A stretch of DNA of 64,000 nt from Halovenus sp037080055. GTDB taxonomy: Archaea > Halobacteriota > Halobacteria > Halobacteriales > Haloarculaceae. The notes beneath the pieces were generated by a model. That model was not told the DNA's origin. It made no database searches and saw only the letters and a program-made list of their open reading frames with translations. The position numbers and the translations under genes are program-made. Position 1 is the first letter of the stretch; each line of letters begins with the position of its first letter. This document shows positions 15,329 through 23,040 of this stretch, piece after piece. The stretch lies in assembly GCF_037080055.1 (NCBI RefSeq), contig NZ_JBAOJI010000004.1, positions 124,001 through 188,000 on the forward strand, given 5' to 3'.

Positions 15329-16264
15329 ATGAGCTTCGACGAGATGGATGTCGACACCATCTGGATGGACGGTGAGTTCGTGCCGTGGGACGAGGCGAAT
15401 ATCCACGTCCTCTCACACGGTCTGCACTACGGGACGGGCGTCTTCGAGGGCGTGCGCTGCTACGACACCGAAAACGGCCCGGCGATTTTCCGCTGGGAGG
15501 AACACCTCGACCGCCTGTACGAGTCCGCCAAACCCTACGAACTGGAGATTCCCTTCACGCGTGAAGAACTGACTGAAGCGACGATGGAGCTAATCAGGCG
15601 GCAGGACCTGGACTCCTGTTACATCCGGCCTATCGCCTTCTACGGCTACGAGATGCTCGGACTGAATCCCTCCGACTGTCCCGAGAACGTCGCCATCGCC
15701 GCCTGGCCGTGGGGCGCGTATCTCGGTGAGGAAGCACTCGAAGAGGGCGTCGACGTGGCCGTCTCTTCCTGGCGAAAACACTCTTCCAGCCAGATCCCGA
15801 CCAACTCCAAGACAACCGGCGCGTACGTCAACAGCGTGCTCGCCTCGCTGGAGGCCAAGCGCAACGACTACGTCGAGGCAATCGTCCTCAACAAGGAGGG
15901 CAACGTCGCCGAAGGGCCGGGCGAGAACATCTTCCTCGTCCGCGACGGCGAGATTTACACGACCGGCCTCGCAGAGAGTATCCTCGACGGCATCACCCGC
16001 CGGTCGGCGATTCAGATCGCGGAGGATCTGGGCTATACGGTCCACGACGACGCGACCATCTCCCGGGGCGAACTGTACACCGCCGACGAACTGTTCTTCA
16101 CCGGGACGGCCGCCGAAGTCACGCCGATCAAATCCGTCGACGACAAGCAGATCGGCTCCGGGAGCAAGGGCCCGGTGACCGACGAGATTCAGACGAAGTT
16201 CTTCGAGGTCGTCGAGGAAGCGCCCGAGGAGTACAGCGAGTGGTTCACGCCCGTCGAGCAGTAA
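15329..16264 (+). CDS. ilvE: Branched-chain amino acid aminotransferase
   Basis: Fold-type IV PLP aminotransferase, 311 residues, for the last step of Val, Leu and Ile synthesis. Family features: HGLHYGTGVFEGVRCY, the arginine/lysine region of the PLP site WRKHSSSQIPTNSKTTGAYVNS, the EGPGENIFLV signature, and FFTGTAAEVTPIKSVD. The start MSFDEMDVDTIWMDG is chosen from the TATA-like element 27 bases upstream. It stands alone after the riboflavin genes and converges with trmJ, 3 bases apart. Confidence 0.95.
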   Translation: MSFDEMDVDTIWMDGEFVPWDEANIHVLSHGLHYGTGVFEGVRCYDTENGPAIFRWEEHLDRLYESAKPYELEIPFTREELTEATMELIRRQDLDSCYIRPIAFYGYEMLGLNPSDCPENVAIAAWPWGAYLGEEALEEGVDVAVSSWRKHSSSQIPTNSKTTGAYVNSVLASLEAKRNDYVEAIVLNKEGNVAEGPGENIFLVRDGEIYTTGLAESILDGITRRSAIQIAEDLGYTVHDDATISRGELYTADELFFTGTAAEVTPIKSVDDKQIGSGSKGPVTDEIQTKFFEVVEEAPEEYSEWFTPVEQ

Positions 16265-16267
16265 CGG

Positions 16268-17050
16268 CTACTCGCCGTCTGAGCCGTCGGTCTGTTCGTT
16301 CGACCCCGCAGCCCGCTGGATTCGCTGCGCACCGTCGCGAAACACGCCCTGCAGCGTGCGGGCTTCCCGCGGCGTGAGTTGGGCCCGTCCGAGCACACGC
16401 CGAAACAGGCGTCCCGTCTTCGCTCGTTTCTCTTCCGGGTGACCGATTGCCTCGATGTACTCGCCGAAGTAGTCCTGAACCCGTTCAACCTCAGACTTCT
16501 CGGCGAGTCGGTGGAGTTCGTCGGGATGCTGGTTCTGCTCGACTGCCACCTGCCGGAGTTCGTAGAAGATGATCGTCGCCGCCTGTGCGAGATTCAGGAC
16601 GGGATAGGACTCGTCGGCGGGAATCGAACAGATCACGTCCAGCGCGGCGAGTTCCTCATTGCTCAGGCCGACCCGCTCCCGGCCGAAGACGATTGCCACG
16701 TCACCGTCGATCCCGTCGAGATGGTCCGGGAGGTCGGCTGCCGTGATCGCGGGATAGCGGACGTGATTGGCCGGATCTTCGTTCGTCGTCGCGGTACAGG
16801 CGACGGTGTGGTACTGCTCGGTCAGTTGCTCGAAACTGAGTTCGGTCGCGTTCGGGAGGATGTCCTCCCGGGCCTGTCCAGCGAAGCCGTAGGCCTCTCC
16901 GTCGGGGTCGAGATCCGGCGGATCGACCAGCAGGAGGTCGGAGAGGCCGAAATTTTTCATCGAGCGGGCAATCGAGCCAACGTTGCCCGGCGTCTCCGCG
17001 TCGACGACAGCGACGGCGATATTCGGTCCGGAACTCGGAGCGTCGGCCAT
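16268..17050 (-). CDS. trmJ: tRNA (cytidine/uridine-2'-O-)-methyltransferase TrmJ
   Basis: SPOUT-class methyltransferase that modifies nucleotide 32 of tRNAs. The 260-residue protein has the N-terminal AVAVVDAETPGNVGSIARSMKNFGL and the knot-forming GDVAIVFGRERVGLSNEELA and ESYPVLNLAQAATIIFYEL, the SAM-binding loops of this family. A C-terminal helical extension of about 90 residues ends in a disordered tail. The gene is monocistronic and convergent with ilvE. Confidence 0.9.
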   Translation of the reverse strand: MADAPSSGPNIAVAVVDAETPGNVGSIARSMKNFGLSDLLLVDPPDLDPDGEAYGFAGQAREDILPNATELSFEQLTEQYHTVACTATTNEDPANHVRYPAITAADLPDHLDGIDGDVAIVFGRERVGLSNEELAALDVICSIPADESYPVLNLAQAATIIFYELRQVAVEQNQHPDELHRLAEKSEVERVQDYFGEYIEAIGHPEEKRAKTGRLFRRVLGRAQLTPREARTLQGVFRDGAQRIQRAAGSNEQTDGSDGE

Positions 17051-17143
17051 GCGTTGGGCCTGCTACGGCGGCGGGTGAGATAAGCGGCCGGAAATGGTTC
17101 GGGAAGCGGGGAAATTGAAGTGCTCGCCGCGCTTTGCTCGGGT

Positions 17144-18322
17144 ATGGACCCGGATCTCACGCAGTTAGACGAGTATCTCGACGAAGCGGGCGTCGACGGC
17201 TATCTCATCGACGCCGACTCAGAAGACGCAGACCAGTACTATCTCTCGGGGTTCGACGCGCCCGATCCGTTCGTGACGCTATACGACGGCGAGGTGCGAC
17301 TGCTCTTTACCCGGAGTCTGGAGTACGGCCGCGCGAAGAAGGAGGCCCGCGCGGCGACAATCGAGCGCGGCGCGGATTTCGGCTACGCCGAGAAGGCACA
17401 AGAGTACGGCCCGCAGGAGGCCAGAAGCCGCGTGCTAGCGGAGTTCCTCGAAAAGCACGGCGCGGCGTCGGTCGCGACCCCGCCACGGTTTCCCCTCCAG
17501 ACGGCCGACGGCCTCCGCGAGCAGGGTATCGAGGTGACTGCGGACGATTCGGGGGCAGTAACGGAAGTCCGGGCGACGAAGACCGAGGAGGAAATCGAGC
17601 ACGTCCGCGAGGCCCAGCGCGCCAACGAGGCCGCGATGGCCCGCGCCGAAGAACTGATCAGTTCGGCCGAAGCCAACGCCGACGGCGAGTTAGTCGTCGA
17701 CGGTGAGGTGCTGACCAGCGAGCGCGTCACCGAGGAAATCGAGGTAACGCTCCTGCGGCACGGCTGTGCGCTGGACGAGACAATCGTCGCCTGTGGGGCC
17801 GACGCCGCCGACCCCCACGACAGGGGGAGTGGGCCGCTGCTTGCGGACGAACCGATCATCATCGACATCTTCCCGCGGAACAAGACGAGCCGGTATCACG
17901 CCGATATGACCCGAACCTTCTGTCACGGCGAACCGAGCGAGCGCCTGCAAGAGTGGTTCGATCTGACCGACCGCGCGCGCGAAGCCGCAATCGAGGCCGT
18001 CGCGCCGGGCGTCGAGACCGACGAGATCCACGGCGCGGCCTGCGATGTCTACGAGGACGCCGGCCTGCCGACGCTGCGCAGCGATCCGACGACCGAGACC
18101 GGATTCATCCACAGCACGGGCCACGGAGTCGGTCTGGACGTTCACGAGATGCCAAGCGTCGCCGAGAGCGGCGAGACGCTCAAGCCTGGACACGTCATCA
18201 CCATCGAACCGGGACTGTACGATCCCGACGTGGGCGGCGTGCGCATCGAGGATCTGCTCGTCGTCACCGAGGACGGCTACGAGAACCTGACCGAGTACGA
18301 TATCGAACTTATAGTCGGCTGA
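17144..18322 (+). CDS. pepQ: M24B peptidase, Xaa-Pro aminopeptidase/dipeptidase
   Basis: A 392-residue metallopeptidase that removes residues linked to proline. The N-terminal creatinase-like domain (about residues 1-130) is followed by the pita-bread catalytic domain. Metal ligands are visible in order: the Asp of IIIDIFPRNK, the Asp of HADMTRTF, the His of STGHGVGLDVHEMP, and the two Glu of ITIEPGLY and GGVRIEDLLVV. The ATG at 17144 (MDPDLTQLDEYL) is preferred to one eight codons upstream because the family N-terminus begins here. Confidence 0.92.
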   Translation: MDPDLTQLDEYLDEAGVDGYLIDADSEDADQYYLSGFDAPDPFVTLYDGEVRLLFTRSLEYGRAKKEARAATIERGADFGYAEKAQEYGPQEARSRVLAEFLEKHGAASVATPPRFPLQTADGLREQGIEVTADDSGAVTEVRATKTEEEIEHVREAQRANEAAMARAEELISSAEANADGELVVDGEVLTSERVTEEIEVTLLRHGCALDETIVACGADAADPHDRGSGPLLADEPIIIDIFPRNKTSRYHADMTRTFCHGEPSERLQEWFDLTDRAREAAIEAVAPGVETDEIHGAACDVYEDAGLPTLRSDPTTETGFIHSTGHGVGLDVHEMPSVAESGETLKPGHVITIEPGLYDPDVGGVRIEDLLVVTEDGYENLTEYDIELIVG

Positions 18323-18494
18323 CCGTCCGTGTGGTTTGTTCTCATTGACCCGATTACATCATGAACATTTATTAAGGATGGGGATAGATATAGAATTACC
18401 ATGATCGCGCTCGGGGTACGTGTACATTGCCTTGCCCACCAGTAGACAATTGTTCCGCCCGTTGACTATTTCGCCGACACACCACACCCAAATC

Positions 18495-18647
18495 ATGAGC
18501 ACGAAACCGACCCCGACCGCAGCAGAGATCGACACCAATCGAACAACCCTGACCACACGCAACGCACCGCAGACGTTCGACCCGTACAATACGAACAAAG
18601 CGCCGCGGATGTTCGCTGACAAGTGGCAGGACGTCGAAAGTAACTGA
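18495..18647 (+). CDS. Possible 50-residue protein of unknown function
   Basis: ATG frame encoding a hydrophilic, Thr/Asn-rich protein (MSTKPTPTAAEIDTNRTTL at the start, KWQDVESN at the end). A TATA-like CTATTT lies about 27 bases upstream, matching leaderless genes elsewhere in the window. No domain, signal or membrane segment is visible. Codon use has less third-position GC than housekeeping neighbours. It could be a real small protein of an accessory region or a chance frame. Confidence 0.35.
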   Translation: MSTKPTPTAAEIDTNRTTLTTRNAPQTFDPYNTNKAPRMFADKWQDVESN

Positions 18648-18739
18648 TTTCGCCTGTTGTTGCTGTCCCGTCTGCACGAACTGAGCACCGTCTGAACGAG
18701 GTACCTGCGAACAGCGGAAGCCACGTAATGTTTTTGCGA

Positions 18740-18751
18740 TACGTGCACGTA
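18740..18751. promoter_or_regulatory. Palindrome upstream of vapBC, candidate operator
   Basis: TACGTGCACGTA is a perfect 12-base palindrome ending 9 bases before the vapB start, immediately followed by an overlapping ACGTACGT. VapB-type antitoxins commonly repress their own operon through such sites; binding here is inferred. Confidence 0.45.
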
Positions 18752-18760
18752 CGTCTATGC

Positions 18761-18994
18761 ATGGGGACGACGACGATCTCGCTCAAAGACGAAGCATATC
18801 ACCGACTCAAAGAGGCAAAACGCGAGGGGGAGAGTTTCAGTGATGTCGTGTTACGACTCACAGACTCTCCGGATACCGAAGAGCAAATCGCTGAACTCGC
18901 TGGCGGGTTGGATGAAGAGTTCGCTACGGCAGTCGAAGAGTCCACAGCGGATGTCACGGAATCGTTACAGATGGAGTCGGGAACCGACGAATGA
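18761..18994 (+). CDS. vapB: VapB-type antitoxin (UPF0330-like)
   Basis: A 77-residue acidic protein. The N-terminus GTTTISLKDEAYHRLKEAKREGESFSDVVLRL is the family's DNA-binding start (strand, then two helices, with the conserved ESFSDV). The C-terminal half is acidic and would wrap the toxin. It overlaps the next gene by four bases (ATGA), the standard antitoxin-toxin arrangement. The start at 18761 is chosen over an in-frame ATG 11 codons upstream because the palindromic operator lies between them. Confidence 0.85.
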   Translation: MGTTTISLKDEAYHRLKEAKREGESFSDVVLRLTDSPDTEEQIAELAGGLDEEFATAVEESTADVTESLQMESGTDE

Positions 18995-19392
18995 AACTGT
19001 TAGATACGAACGTACTGGCGAAGTGGGGCAATCCAGCGAAACAAGAGGAAGTCGTCCCGTATCTTCAGCGGAATGCCGAGGCTGACTTTGTCACGTCCTC
19101 GCTCGCCGTATTCGAGTTTTTTCGACCGGAAAAGCGACAGACGAACAGTGAACAGGTTCGGACTTGGCTCGGAAAGGCCGTAGACAGTATCGAACCATTT
19201 TCCGAGAGTGCGGGCCTCCGTGCGGCGACTGTCGAACAAAAACTCCGACAGCAGGGTATCGAACTCGATATGCGTGATCTCCTGATCGCATCGCACGCAC
19301 GAGAACTCGACGCCACCTTCGTCACCTACGACAAGGGCGATTTTGCAGACCCAGTCGTTCAGCAACTGCTCGATGTCGACGTTATCGAGTGA
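18991..19392 (+). CDS. vapC: VapC-type PIN-domain ribonuclease toxin
   Basis: A 133-residue PIN-domain protein. The acidic metal site is intact: D5 in LLDTNVLAKW, E42 in FEFFRP, D93/D96 in LDMRDLLIAS, and D114/D117 in YDKGDF. VapC toxins cleave tRNA or rRNA and are neutralised by the cognate VapB encoded immediately upstream with an ATGA overlap. The pair sits in a lower-GC gap between housekeeping genes, consistent with a mobile module, but no flanking repeats were seen. Confidence 0.88.
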   Translation: MKLLDTNVLAKWGNPAKQEEVVPYLQRNAEADFVTSSLAVFEFFRPEKRQTNSEQVRTWLGKAVDSIEPFSESAGLRAATVEQKLRQQGIELDMRDLLIASHARELDATFVTYDKGDFADPVVQQLLDVDVIE

Positions 19393-19429
19393 GAAGCCAG
19401 TGATGCACTGACGATACGACGAGCGAGAC

Positions 19430-20521
19430 TCAGTACGACGGCAACCGGGCCGACTGATCTGATCCCTCGACGAATGGCAGCCGTTGGCCTTCCGCAGCGA
19501 GTTCTTCGCCGTCGACGCGAACGGTCAGTTCTGCGTCCTCGATGTCGGTCGCCACGTCGCGATCCAACAGCGCCAGCGCAACAGGCGTGTCGAGCATCGG
19601 ACTCTCACAGGCCCGGGTCACTTCGCCGGCAGTCTCGTCGCCGGCGAAGACCGTCGCGCCGGCCTCGGGGACCGCGCTGGTCGTCAGGCCGACTAACTGC
19701 TTCGTGGCTTCACCGCGGTTCTCGACGCGAGAGACGACCTCTTGGCCGACGAAACAGCCCTTCTCGAAGTCGACGGCGTTGCGCAGGCCGAGGTTGTTCG
19801 GCACCTCGTCGACGAGTTCGGACTCGAAAAGCGGCGTGCCGGCTTCGAGCGTGAGCGAGTCCCACGTCTGGTGGCCAAACGGTGCTGCGTTCAGTCCGCG
19901 GTTTTCGAGGCTGTCGAACACGTCCCGGGCGTCGTCGGCCCGACAGATCACCTCGTAGCCCTCCTCGCCGGTAAGCCCATCCGTGCGGACGACAGTCACG
20001 CCGGCGTCGCCCATCGACCCACGGACGAACGTCAACTGCTCGTCGGGCGTCTGGACGTTACAGACACTCGCGATTTTCTCCGTGGCTTTCGCGCCGTGGA
20101 CACCGAAGACCGCGAATTCGTCGCTCGCGTCGTCGATTTCCACGTCCTGAATGAAGGTCTTCTCCGCCCATTCTTCGGCAATCTCCGGGCCTTTGCCCGG
20201 GGGTAGGACGACGAGCAGGCGCTCGCCGGCGTTGTAAACGTACAGCTCGGTTCGGATTCGGCCCTGCGGGTTCAGAAGGAGCGCGTAGACGCCATGTTCC
20301 TCCTCGGCCGGGACGCGATTCGAGACGGCATTGTCGACGTAGTCGACGCGGTCCTCGCCGGTGACGACGAGCACATCGTAGGCGTGTTCGATTACCCCGA
20401 CAACCTTGCGAACGGCCCGGTGTGCCCGCTCCGGGCGACCGTACTCGGAGACGACGCGTCGGCCACCGCGCTCCTCGAAGGTCGCCTGGTGGCCCTCGTG
20501 AACAGACGGAAGGATAGTCAT
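19430..20521 (-). CDS. ygfZ: Folate-binding YgfZ/GcvT-like protein
   Basis: A 363-residue member of the aminomethyltransferase fold. The YgfZ signature KGCFVGQEVVSRV is present near residue 255-267, with the conserved Cys. EKTFIQDVEI, GEEGYEVIC and the C-terminal barrel (VALALLDRDV) are typical of the superfamily. YgfZ proteins use folate to help maintain or repair Fe-S enzymes. It is often annotated as glycine cleavage T protein, but there is no glycine cleavage context here. The start is ATG 20521. Confidence 0.88.
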   Translation of the reverse strand: MTILPSVHEGHQATFEERGGRRVVSEYGRPERAHRAVRKVVGVIEHAYDVLVVTGEDRVDYVDNAVSNRVPAEEEHGVYALLLNPQGRIRTELYVYNAGERLLVVLPPGKGPEIAEEWAEKTFIQDVEIDDASDEFAVFGVHGAKATEKIASVCNVQTPDEQLTFVRGSMGDAGVTVVRTDGLTGEEGYEVICRADDARDVFDSLENRGLNAAPFGHQTWDSLTLEAGTPLFESELVDEVPNNLGLRNAVDFEKGCFVGQEVVSRVENRGEATKQLVGLTTSAVPEAGATVFAGDETAGEVTRACESPMLDTPVALALLDRDVATDIEDAELTVRVDGEELAAEGQRLPFVEGSDQSARLPSY

Positions 20522-20579
20522 ACGCCAGCACAGGTGGGCTGGAGGGTTAAGCGTCCCGAAGGCACACCGAGAGAGCCGA

Positions 20580-21902
20580 TCAGGACCGGCGGCGAGCAGC
20601 GATCAGCGCGAGGCCGATCACAGCACCGAGTGCTGCGACAATTCCGAAGCCAGGGCCGATCGCGTCGTCGTTGCTGTCGTCTGTCTCAGCCGACGAGTCG
20701 TCCGAATCGTCGGTTTCGTTTTCCTCAGGGGCATCGTCCTCGCTGTCGGCATCGGGATCGACGCCGCGCAACGTTGTCGATGCCTCCAGACCCTCGTAGG
20801 ACGCCTCGATCGTGTTGTCGCCGGCTTGCGTGATGTTGAATACAATCTGTCCCTTGGCGTCGGTCTCGCCGACCGTCTCACCGTTCAACGAGACCATTGC
20901 GTCTTCGACCGGTTCCGCGTAGGCGTTCGTGATCGTCACTTGCGTCGGCTGACCGATCACAATGGCGTTTTGTAACTGATTGATGCTGATCTCGGGCGTG
21001 CGCTGCGTCGACAGTTCGAGTTCGGTCGGCTCTTGCTGAACCGTCAGCGTCGTTGTTCGTTCTTGATAGCCGTCGAGTAGGACCGTGATATCGTACTCGT
21101 CGTTGACCGGGATCCGAGCCTGCGTCTCACCGCTCTCGTCGGTCGGAATCGGTGTCCCGACTCCCTCGATATCGAGGGTCGCGCCTTCGAGCGGTCGTGG
21201 GTTCTCGAAGTGGTCATCGAGAACCGTGAAATCGACGTTAACACGGTGGCTCTCGATTTCGATCTCTTCGGACTGCTGTTGGCCGGTCAGTTCGAGAGTC
21301 TGTTGGGTACGGTTGTAGCCCGGCCGGAAGACGTTCACGTCGTAGGTCCGCTGTTCGATCCCGGAGACTGTCGCCGACCCGTCCGCATCGGTAGAGACGA
21401 TGTCGACGGTCCGAGAACTGCCCTCGTGAATCAGTTGCAGTCGAACGTCCTGAACAGGCTCGCTGTTCGTGTCGACGACGGAGAACGTAACCCCTCCGCG
21501 AGGAGCCATCTGGATCGTGATCGGTTCTTCGATGTCATTTGGTCCGACAGAGACAGGCTGGTGGTTTCTGACGAACTCATCGTCGGAATCGTTGACCCTG
21601 AATTCAACCTCTGAATCCGCCGGAACGTCGAGCAGGACGCGACCGCCCGAGGTCGTGGTGTCCGAGGACGTTTCGCCCTCACCCCACTCCGCGACGACTT
21701 CGATATCCGAGAGGCGATTACCCGAACGGTCCTCGACGATAACCTCTGCTTCGACGAACTGCTGTTGCTCCTGTGTGACGGCTGCTGTCTCGGCGGTCTC
21801 CGCGTCGGGGCCTGTCTCCTGGGCGGCGACGCCGCCAGCACCGGCGGCGAGGAGGACCACGACGAGCGTGAGCGTGGAGACCAACACACTCGTGCGTAAC
21901 AT
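20580..21902 (-). CDS. Secreted surface protein with carboxypeptidase-regulatory-like repeats and PGF-CTERM anchor
   Basis: A 440-residue exported protein. A hydrophobic signal peptide (LVSTLTLVVVLLAAGAGGVAAQ) is followed by four or five beta-sandwich modules of the transthyretin/CarboxypepD-regulatory type (VEDRSGNRLSDIEVVAEWGE; VVDTNSEPVQDVRLQLIHEG; RPLEGATLDIEGVGT; YAEPVEDAMVSLNGETVG). An acidic Asp/Ser-rich spacer precedes GPGFGIVAALGAVIGLALIAARRR. This last segment is a PGF-CTERM signal, expected to be processed and lipid-anchored by archaeosortase A. The function is probably structural or adhesive at the cell surface. The in-frame ATG at 21947 would put charged residues before the signal peptide, so 21902 is preferred. 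Confidence 0.88.
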   Translation of the reverse strand: MLRTSVLVSTLTLVVVLLAAGAGGVAAQETGPDAETAETAAVTQEQQQFVEAEVIVEDRSGNRLSDIEVVAEWGEGETSSDTTTSGGRVLLDVPADSEVEFRVNDSDDEFVRNHQPVSVGPNDIEEPITIQMAPRGGVTFSVVDTNSEPVQDVRLQLIHEGSSRTVDIVSTDADGSATVSGIEQRTYDVNVFRPGYNRTQQTLELTGQQQSEEIEIESHRVNVDFTVLDDHFENPRPLEGATLDIEGVGTPIPTDESGETQARIPVNDEYDITVLLDGYQERTTTLTVQQEPTELELSTQRTPEISINQLQNAIVIGQPTQVTITNAYAEPVEDAMVSLNGETVGETDAKGQIVFNITQAGDNTIEASYEGLEASTTLRGVDPDADSEDDAPEENETDDSDDSSAETDDSNDDAIGPGFGIVAALGAVIGLALIAARRRS

Positions 21903-21968
21903 ATGTACAACATCGGCAACACTTCTTATATGCCTACCGGCCAGCAATTGTGAGAGAATCAGGCAAAG

Positions 21969-22937
21969 TTACTGCGATTTATCAACGACAGCGTCGGCCA
22001 CTGAATCGAGTTCGCTGGGGGAGGTCGTCAGGAACGGACCCGGAATGGTCCGGCTGAGCGTGGCGGCCGCGACAGCGTAGGTCAGCGACCGGGCTGTATC
22101 CGACCCCTCGATGAGTTGTTGCAGAAAGGCACCGATGAACGCGCCGGTCTCACCGGTCGGATCGACGGTATCAGTCTCGATGGTTTCTCGCTCGTGGATG
22201 ATATTCGTCCCCGGAGAGTCCCGAAGGGTGACCGCACCACGGTCCGACCGCCGGATCACGATGATCTCGAGGTCGTGCTCGGCGGCAATCGTGTTCGCGA
22301 GTTCCCGCGGCCCGCCGCTGCGGTCCAGCGCCTCCCGGGCGGATGCTTCGTCGGCGAACAGCACGTCGATTTCCTCGGCGATCGTTTCGAGGACGCCGCT
22401 GTAGGTGTCCGGCGGCGCAAGTCCCTGACTGTAATCCAGATCGACGGCCGTCATTGCACCGCCGCCGCCCGCTGCGCGCAGCAACGCCCCGGTCGTCTGC
22501 GCGGCCTGCTGGGAGAGCACTGCGGTACCGAGGCCCGCAAAGATGATCTCGGCGTTCTGAACGCGTTCCATCGGAAAGTCAGCAGGGGTGGCCGTCGCGG
22601 CCGCCGTATTCCCGCGGTCGTGCCACTGTTTGCTCTCCCGCGGCGTGACCCCCGCCTCGCGGAAGAGCAACCCCTGTCGGTGGGCCCCGTCCTCGCTCCA
22701 GGCGACTTCCGTCTCGACGCCTTGTTCTTCGAGTTGCGAGCGGACTCGCCGCCCGAGCGGTGAATCCGGGAGTTTCGACAGCCACAGCGACTCCGCCCCG
22801 AGTTCGTCGGCCGTGACAGCGACGTTGCTCGCCGTCCCGTCGGCGTGGATGCTGGCTTCGCGGGCGCGTTCCAGTCGCTGGTCCCCCGACGGCGACAATC
22901 GCAACGGCGTCTCCCCGAACGTGATCAGCTCTGTCAT
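21969..22937 (-). CDS. PfkB-fold sugar kinase-like protein lacking the catalytic Asp
   Basis: A 322-residue ribokinase-fold protein. N-terminal ITFGETPLRLSP, the substrate-side GTASNVAVTADELGAES and the nucleotide-side IIVIRRSDRGAVTLRD are all recognisable. In the second PfkB signature, normally D-T-x-G-A-G-D-x-F, the sequence reads DPTGETGAF (residues 259-267): the GAGD anion hole is changed and the catalytic Asp position is G265. Either the protein has lost kinase activity or it uses another base. General relatives include KDG kinase and fructokinase. The start is ATG 22937. Confidence 0.85.
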   Translation of the reverse strand: MTELITFGETPLRLSPSGDQRLERAREASIHADGTASNVAVTADELGAESLWLSKLPDSPLGRRVRSQLEEQGVETEVAWSEDGAHRQGLLFREAGVTPRESKQWHDRGNTAAATATPADFPMERVQNAEIIFAGLGTAVLSQQAAQTTGALLRAAGGGGAMTAVDLDYSQGLAPPDTYSGVLETIAEEIDVLFADEASAREALDRSGGPRELANTIAAEHDLEIIVIRRSDRGAVTLRDSPGTNIIHERETIETDTVDPTGETGAFIGAFLQQLIEGSDTARSLTYAVAAATLSRTIPGPFLTTSPSELDSVADAVVDKSQ

Positions 22938-23040
22938 ACCGTCTCCATATAGATGGAGGGTCTTAATTTAACTGGCAGATTGCGGCGGGCCGAGACAGGC
23001 TGACCAACACGCTCAATTGCGTCCCCGCCACAGCACCGGT

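Larger units (their letters stand above)
18323..18760. other. Gene-poor region before vapBC
   Basis: About 440 bases of lower GC content than the flanks, holding only one possible small gene (18495-18647), an AT-rich TTTATTAAGG around 18369 and the palindrome before vapB. No tRNA, repeat or insertion-sequence end was recognised. Confidence 0.5.

Noticed and set aside
18359..18748. Minus-strand frame of 129 codons before vapBC
   Set aside because: Composition is not haloarchaeal (Cys/Arg/Val-rich, not acidic), no start signals, and it overlaps the vapB promoter.
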